64,000 nt of DNA from Prosapia bicincta (Eukaryota > Arthropoda > Insecta > Hemiptera > Cercopidae): positions 33,842,086-33,906,085 of the forward strand of contig JBAIZL010000008.1 in the NCBI GenBank assembly GCA_036971475.1, written 5' to 3'. The notes below the pieces were generated by a model. The model did not search any database, was not told the origin of the DNA, and saw only the letters and a list, made by a program, of their open reading frames with translations. The position numbers and the translations under genes were made by a program. Below, piece after piece: positions 59,160 through 64,000 of the stretch; position 1 is the first letter of the stretch; every line of letters starts with the position of its first letter.

Positions 59160-61010
59160 TACTGTAATAGTAGACCTACATATAATTAAATTTGTGTTGT
59201 ATTCCTACACTTACTTCTTACACTTATATTCACTGAGGTACAAAAAAATTCAAACCTATCCAGAACCTGAAAAGGTTTTATTAATAAATCTGTGTAACCA
59301 TATAAAAGTCGTGATAGTTGATAAAAATTAAAAAAAAAATTAAGATAACAAAATAAAGGTTTATGAATTTGCCTTGACTATTTGCACTTCACTGCCAGGT
59401 ATAAATCAGCTGTGGTGATATGGGTTTTAGGTCCGGCGATCAAAGCAACACCCTTGGTGCCGTACTCCGAATCCGGACAATACATGGCCATGTTTTTTGT
59501 TGTATCCACTCAGAAGGAGTGTATAACCTGGCTTTATTTTTCTGGCATTTCACTCCTAAAGCGGCATGGTTTGGCATATTAAACTATGGCACAACATTCT
59601 TAGTGGTTTGAAGTAACTTTTTACAAAATTTTATCTTTTTCCTAGGTTGGTGGTTCTGTTAATAGAACAACATGTCCTACCGAGTCTTTGTTTGATTTTA
59701 TAAAGGACAGTAGTGTTGAAGTTAGTTTTAAAGTATCTCTTCTATTTATTATTTGTATCCGGAAATATTTTGAGTATTTCCACAACAGAAATATAAATAA
59801 AAGGTTACTTTTTTATTGTGTGAATTGTTTACATGTAAATATTAAACTTATAATTTAGTCTTTCTTTTATTAAGAAAAGATATTCTACAATTGCAAAATA
59901 TTAAATATTTAAAAGTCCTTGACAGGGTAGAATAAATGTGTTGAAAGCCATCGGAATTGTAGCGCGGAGAACATGTTGCAAATCTCTGAACGGGGCAACT
60001 TTCTAGGTCGATTCATACACAGCTTCAGAGTGCCGTGCCAAACAATCATTTTTATTGCAACAAAAATGTGCAAAGTGTTAAGGCCCTTCAGTATTGCCAC
60101 GCTACCTATGTTTATATAACTTTTTTTCTAAAATTGGTATATAATTATAAGTTATTGTATATATGGTTAGTATAAAGTAAATAAAATAAATATGATATCC
60201 TTTCAAGTATCCTCTGAAATATATAGTGATTGGACTTCACTGTTTGTTTTAGTAATATTGATGTAGGGGACCAGCTGATCTCTACCATAGTATTAGATGT
60301 TGCAGAGTTCATGTTTATGTAAAATATAACTAACAAAACCGTTAAGCATAATTTACAATTACTAACCACTAATACAAAAAAATAAGAGGAAAAGAAGGTT
60401 AAAACCGGAATAACATCTTCAGACATCGATGACTGGCTCCATACACAGTAACAATAACCACCACAACTATAGACAAGTTAAGATTGCTAAAAATAGCGAC
60501 ATAACATCAGATTTTCACATCAAAAGGCTTTGTCGCATTGAAGCTTTTAGTAAAGACCTCCAGTGCTGGTCACCGGCCACTAGGTATAGAGCATAGGAGG
60601 ATAGGTTGGTGACTGACCTACAGTGAATATGTTAACGCCTATTTCAAAGAAATAAGAAAGATTCATTGATGATAACTTTGAATTTTTATTAATATTTGGA
60701 CCTAACTCAAGACAAATATTTGTATTATTTTTTTGGCTAGTAATATTTTTGTTGGTAATTATGTACTTTATGGTCTATGATCAAAATTATTATATTTAAG
60801 TATCTTCTGTCATAATAGGGTTTTAACCCTTTTTAAAATTTTAAGATCTGACTAGTCATTTATTAGAATGACATAAAAATGAATTTATATTTATTTGACA
60901 TCTCTGTGAATACACTAGAAGCTATAAATTGTTGGACTAAATTATCAATATATTTGTTTTAAGGAGTGATTATATTTTAACAGGTTTTTAAGAGTATTTA
61001 TTTAATTGTT
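59160..61010. other. Intron, little recognised
   Basis: A stretch at 59395-59640 is less AT-rich and has open + frames of 60-66 codons without a recognised domain. 59930-60115 and 60240-60640 also have raised GC but no assignable feature. No exon in phase with exons 13 and 14 is seen between them, and they join directly in frame. Confidence 0.4.
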
Positions 61011-61015
61011 ATTAG

Positions 61016-61123
61016 GTTTGAAATAGTGAGTGTTGGAGCCTGTAAAGAACTAGAACTTCTAACACAGTTATCAAGTATGCAGTTAGAATGGACCGGAATC
61101 ACATTTAAATCCTGTTTCAGTCA
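61016..61123 (+). CDS. Axonemal dynein heavy chain, exon 14 (linker)
   Basis: Acceptor ATTATTAG, donor GTCA|GTAAGT; completes the Lys codon of exon 13. It encodes FEIVSVGACKELELLTQLSS and MQLEWTGITFKSCFSQ. The E....A.KE..LE..L..M...W pattern continues the linker after exon 13. The gene goes on past 61123, with the rest of the linker, AAA1-6, stalk and microtubule-binding domain outside the window. Confidence 0.92.
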
Positions 61124-61649
61124 GTAAGTTTGAGTGAATTTACATGTTGCAATATTTTTATGTTAACCATTTCAGTGCTATGGAACGATATATGTTTCTG
61201 TACTTTTTTTTAGGAAGGCTCTATTAATTATTATATTTTTATGAGGTTTGTGTAATTTGAAAAAAGTTAAATATACTGACACATCTCAGTAATTTGTATG
61301 TGTATAATTACTGGGCAGACGATTTGCAAGTGTATAATTTGCTGGCCGATAACACTAGTCAACAAAAAAATTATTTTTTCCTGTAAAATAGGTTCTATGA
61401 AGTGTAACTTGAAATATTTTTTAAACTCATTTCATACAAACAATTTTTGTCTAAGGCGCAGGGTTTTTGTGTAACATTAATTTTAAAAAGTGTTGCAGTA
61501 TTTGTGTTGTACATCTTGAGGTTTTTCTAAAATGACAGTTTGGTATTAACTTGGCAAAAAAAAAACCACTACCTACTGATAGTAACAAAATTCAAAAAGT
61601 GTATTTTGCAAAAAAAGTTATACATAGTCTATAGCTATAATATTATATT

Positions 61650-62090
61650 ACAACTCACCTAAAACACGGGTTTCTTCGATTTTATCCTATATTCATCTTC
61701 TGGTTGTCCTTTTTTAATGTTCAGCAGTAATCAACAAGTATACTCAGGTTCAATTTCACCTGACGTCAGGTTTCCATGGACGTGTTACCATGGTTGAGAT
61801 AGCTTGATGAAAGGGCTCACCATGTTTATCATTTACATCCCCAAGGTTTACTGGGAAAGGTCTAAATGTGAATGCAACATTTGTATTTTAAGAGATATTT
61901 TGAATCCCAAGTTTGCATAATTTTTAAGAAGCTTACTCACTATCTTTACTAGTTCTCAGCCTTCGTGTTGCCAAGGAATGATTCCATAATACTTTGAAGT
62001 AATACCCATGCTTCTTGCTCAAGTTCACTCAAGCTATTCTCAAAAGCAGAATCATTAATTAATACAGGCATCTGTGGCCCAAAAATATTT
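61650..62090 (-). pseudogene. Unclassified insect-type repeat protein remnant
   Basis: Minus-strand pieces in order: MPVLINDSAFENSLSELEQE, then LGFKISLKIQMLHSHLD, a frameshift, PFPVNLGDVNDKHGEPFHQ, then VDYC.TLKKD. Proteins with HSHLDFFP.NLG.VSDEHGERFHQDI and LADYCW.LKRD are found in many copies in insect genomes; their function is not known to me. One stop in DYC*T and at least one frameshift. Confidence 0.6.
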
Positions 62091-62579
62091 TATTTGTGAC
62101 ACTTCTTTGATTTTCACTGATCCTAGGAACTTTCCTTTTAAGATATAAGAACCCAACAATATCCATTCATTAGAATTGTGATGCTCATAAATAAATTCAA
62201 ATCATTGCAGTAAACTAAGTTATCTTCTACAGAGAATATGTGTTGAAATTCTTGCTGCTTAACATGGGAAAGGCTCTCATTCTGTAAATGTGCTTCACTT
62301 TAACAGTATTTTCAAACATGCACAGTTCACAAAACATTGATTGAAAACATGGATTTGCATAAACATATAATATAAAAGTATATTTGAGAAAACATAATAA
62401 CGAGTCTACTAGAGAAATTTAGCATCTGGGACAAATTCTGAGGTAATATTTTGATTCACTGTTGAAAAATGCATAAAGATAAACTGAAATTATTTGTATT
62501 ACAAAAACCATGGAGACCAGTGATAATTTCTACTAGAAGTTTAAGTCAAATATTCTTGTCGTAATACATTTTATAAGTA

Positions 62580-62760
62580 TTTATAGCATTCTTGAATTTT
62601 GTAGTTAATTACGTTCGGTGAATCTTATTAATCACTTAAACAATAGTTTATGACCATCCGAACTTTAAATTTTGTAAATTTTTTAAACTGAATAAGACAG
62701 AACCTTTTCGATAGCTATGTGGCGGTCTTCATCAGTGTCTTCTGCCAGAAAAAGTCATTA
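62580..62760 (-). repeat. PLE family F terminal repeat, copy 2, canonical hammerhead
   Basis: Minus strand 62741-62694: AAGACA; canonical core CTGATGA plus A; a partly paired stem II (GAC..GC/GC..ATC, with mismatches); GAAA; AGGTT with A-U and A-U as a two-pair stem III; U16.1 and C17; then TGTCTT, which pairs perfectly over 6 bp with AAGACA. All required core residues are present. The inner part of stem II is weakened by mutations that the copy at 54209 does not share. Confidence 0.65.
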
Positions 62761-62769
62761 TTGTTAATA

Positions 62770-63035
62770 GTAAACAATTTTTCCACCACTAAGTGCAATA
62801 ATTTTACCTTATGTAATGAGGCACCTTTCAGTCATTTGACCATTGTCGAATAACTGAATTAATTTTCTGTGAATAATATATATATATATATATATTATTT
62901 GTAATATTTATAATATATATATATATGGTAGGCAGCTTCCGAAGGTCAGTCAACGACCGAAAGGTGCCTCATCACTCAAGGTAAAATTATTGCACTTAAT
63001 GGTGGATAAAATTACTCACATAGTAATATATTAAC

Positions 63036-63075
<40 letters not shown>
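62770..63075. repeat. Two PLE family B repeats in inverted order with (TA)n
   Basis: A minus-oriented, diverged copy at 62775-62870 and a plus-oriented copy at 62950-63040 are separated by (TA)n blocks (62877-62895, 62912-62926). The right copy runs into (TA)n at 63040-63074. The same inverted layout as 48900-49140, but with a spacer. Confidence 0.6.
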
Positions 63076-63078
<3 letters not shown>

Positions 63079-63105
63079 AGATTATGCAACACTGTTTTCT
63101 TGTAT

Positions 63106-63169
63106 ACACTTATCACTTTCACTTATGTACTTAAACAAGTAAGATTCTTGTTTAAGTACATAAGTGAAA

Positions 63170-63178
<9 letters not shown>
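63106..63178. repeat. Perfect inverted repeat next to (TA)n
   Basis: Arms of about 28 bp (ATCACTTTCACTTATGTAC and on, to CTTGTTTAAG) with a ~9-bp spacer around 63139-63147, followed by (TA)n at 63173-63222. Confidence 0.85.
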
Positions 63179-63221
<43 letters not shown>

Positions 63222-63225
<4 letters not shown>

Positions 63226-63810
63226 AATTTTTGGACTTGATAGGAGACTGACAGACTTACCTAAAGGCAATAGTCCAAAACTGCAATCTCTTGGAAATAA
63301 GCACATATAAAACACAATAAAACACTTAATACACTATTATTTGAAATATTTCGATCAACATGATCTTCTTCAGTCAAGAAAGAGAAAAAACAAAACAAAA
63401 GATTGAAGTGAACCACAGATGTGTATAAACATCCAAATGTCACAGATTCACAGATTTATAGTTTATGGTATAGTGCTATATGTGATATGTGTAGAAATTG
63501 TTATATGTGAATCGTGTAAAGATCGGTTACTTGAAACTAGATATTAAAAGTCTGTCAGAAGGAAGGTAATGGAGCTGTTAAAAATGGTAGAAGTTAGGGG
63601 GAAGTTAAAAGGAGTTTTATCTGATGTTGAGGTTAGGAGGCTCTCTAGATTTGGGATACCACTGGTATGATAACTCCCATCTTCTTAATTCTGAAGAGTT
63701 GCAATCAGGGGGGAGGGCTTTAATTATTTTGGTGGTATAGCAATCATTGAAAGAGATGATGTTGTGACTAGCAGCGTGTTGAGCGGTTGGCCTGTCTATG
63801 TTCATGGTCT
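63222..63810 (-). mobile_element. PLE family G/I 3' end with canonical hammerhead
   Basis: A minus-strand open frame (63805-63617, NIDRPTAQHAASHNIISFND...) fits a PLE C-terminal tail and is followed by a terminal repeat homologous to 48170-48310. The hammerhead is at 63377-63341: UUGA; canonical core CTGAAGA plus A; perfect 5-bp hairpin GATCA/TGATC with loop TGT; GAAA; UAU; U; and UCAA pairing with UUGA. Stem III (AUAU) has no loop, so it would favour a dimer. It ends at (TA)n. Confidence 0.6.
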
Positions 63811-64000
63811 ATATATAAATATCGTGATATTTCACGTCGTCCATTATTTTTCCGTTGCAATGACTTTATGAAGTTATTATTATTACTTGTAAATAATTTT
63901 TTCCACCACTAAGTGCAATAATTTTACCTTATGTGATAAAGCACCTTACAGTCACTTGACCATTGTCAAATCACTCTAGTGATTGTCGAAATGTGATTCG
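63810..64000 (-). repeat. PLE family B repeat, outer end and core
   Basis: ATATCGTGATATTTCACG, TGACTTTATGAAGTTATTATT and AAGTGCAATAATTTTACC, followed by a decayed core (GTCACTTGACCATTGTCAAATCACT), then a short inverted duplication at the window edge. It continues beyond the window. Confidence 0.55.

Noticed and set aside
59382..59611. Two overlapping open frames of 63-66 codons
   Set aside because: No domain and no in-phase splice fit with dynein exons 13 and 14.
61660..61720. CAGAAGA...GAAGAAACC string on the minus strand as a hammerhead
   Set aside because: It is part of the decayed repeat-protein coding sequence and lacks a paired stem II.

Overview
This window is strongly AT-rich animal nuclear DNA. 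It contains one large gene on the + strand, an axonemal dynein heavy chain. Fourteen exons can be placed from 2655 to 61123, with GT-AG borders and an unbroken reading frame across every junction (about 745 codons). They encode the N-terminal tail and the first part of the linker of an inner-arm, single-headed type dynein (DNAH3/7/12-like). The motor domain lies beyond the right edge, and the true N-terminus may lie to the left. Cut-and-paste transposons of the P-element/THAP9, piggyBac, Tigger/pogo and hAT groups, Penelope-like elements (PLEs) and an RTE-like LINE suggest an arthropod, most likely an insect. No species can be named from the sequence.

Almost everything between the exons is intronic repeat. 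Elements with clear termini are: a Tigger-like remnant (8596-9817); a hAT fragment in a (TA)n tract (10301-10931); a piggyBac-like element (16601-19876) with a P element nested inside it (16616-18790); a second Tigger/pogo copy (29049-31354); an internally deleted piggyBac (32869-33845); a ZBED5-like hAT with a perfect 8-bp target duplication (34509-36721); and an element with CAGGGTGTCTAGT termini (55345-56560). An RTE-like LINE (50240-53062) is flanked by two copies of a ~200-bp segment that includes half of a dynein exon. Fragments of an LTR retrotransposon, a Jockey-like LINE and an unclassified insect-type repeat protein are also present. None of the transposon genes is intact.

The most distinctive content is a dense population of PLE fragments. 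The largest (42020-46080) is a partial tandem of two copies with a third, inverted terminal repeat, the usual PLE layout. At least five pLTR families can be told apart, many abutting (TA)n tracts and many arranged as head-to-head inverted pairs. Nearly all of them contain one shared secondary-structure pattern: a hammerhead-ribozyme-like three-way junction. Some copies have a canonical CUGANGA core. Others have a UYGNNAA core in which positions 3 and 8 change together (C-G to U-A). This is the best candidate here for a previously undescribed system.

The rest is TA and CA microsatellite, a 68-bp hairpin tandem array (46771-47455), and long AT-rich intron in which nothing could be recognised.
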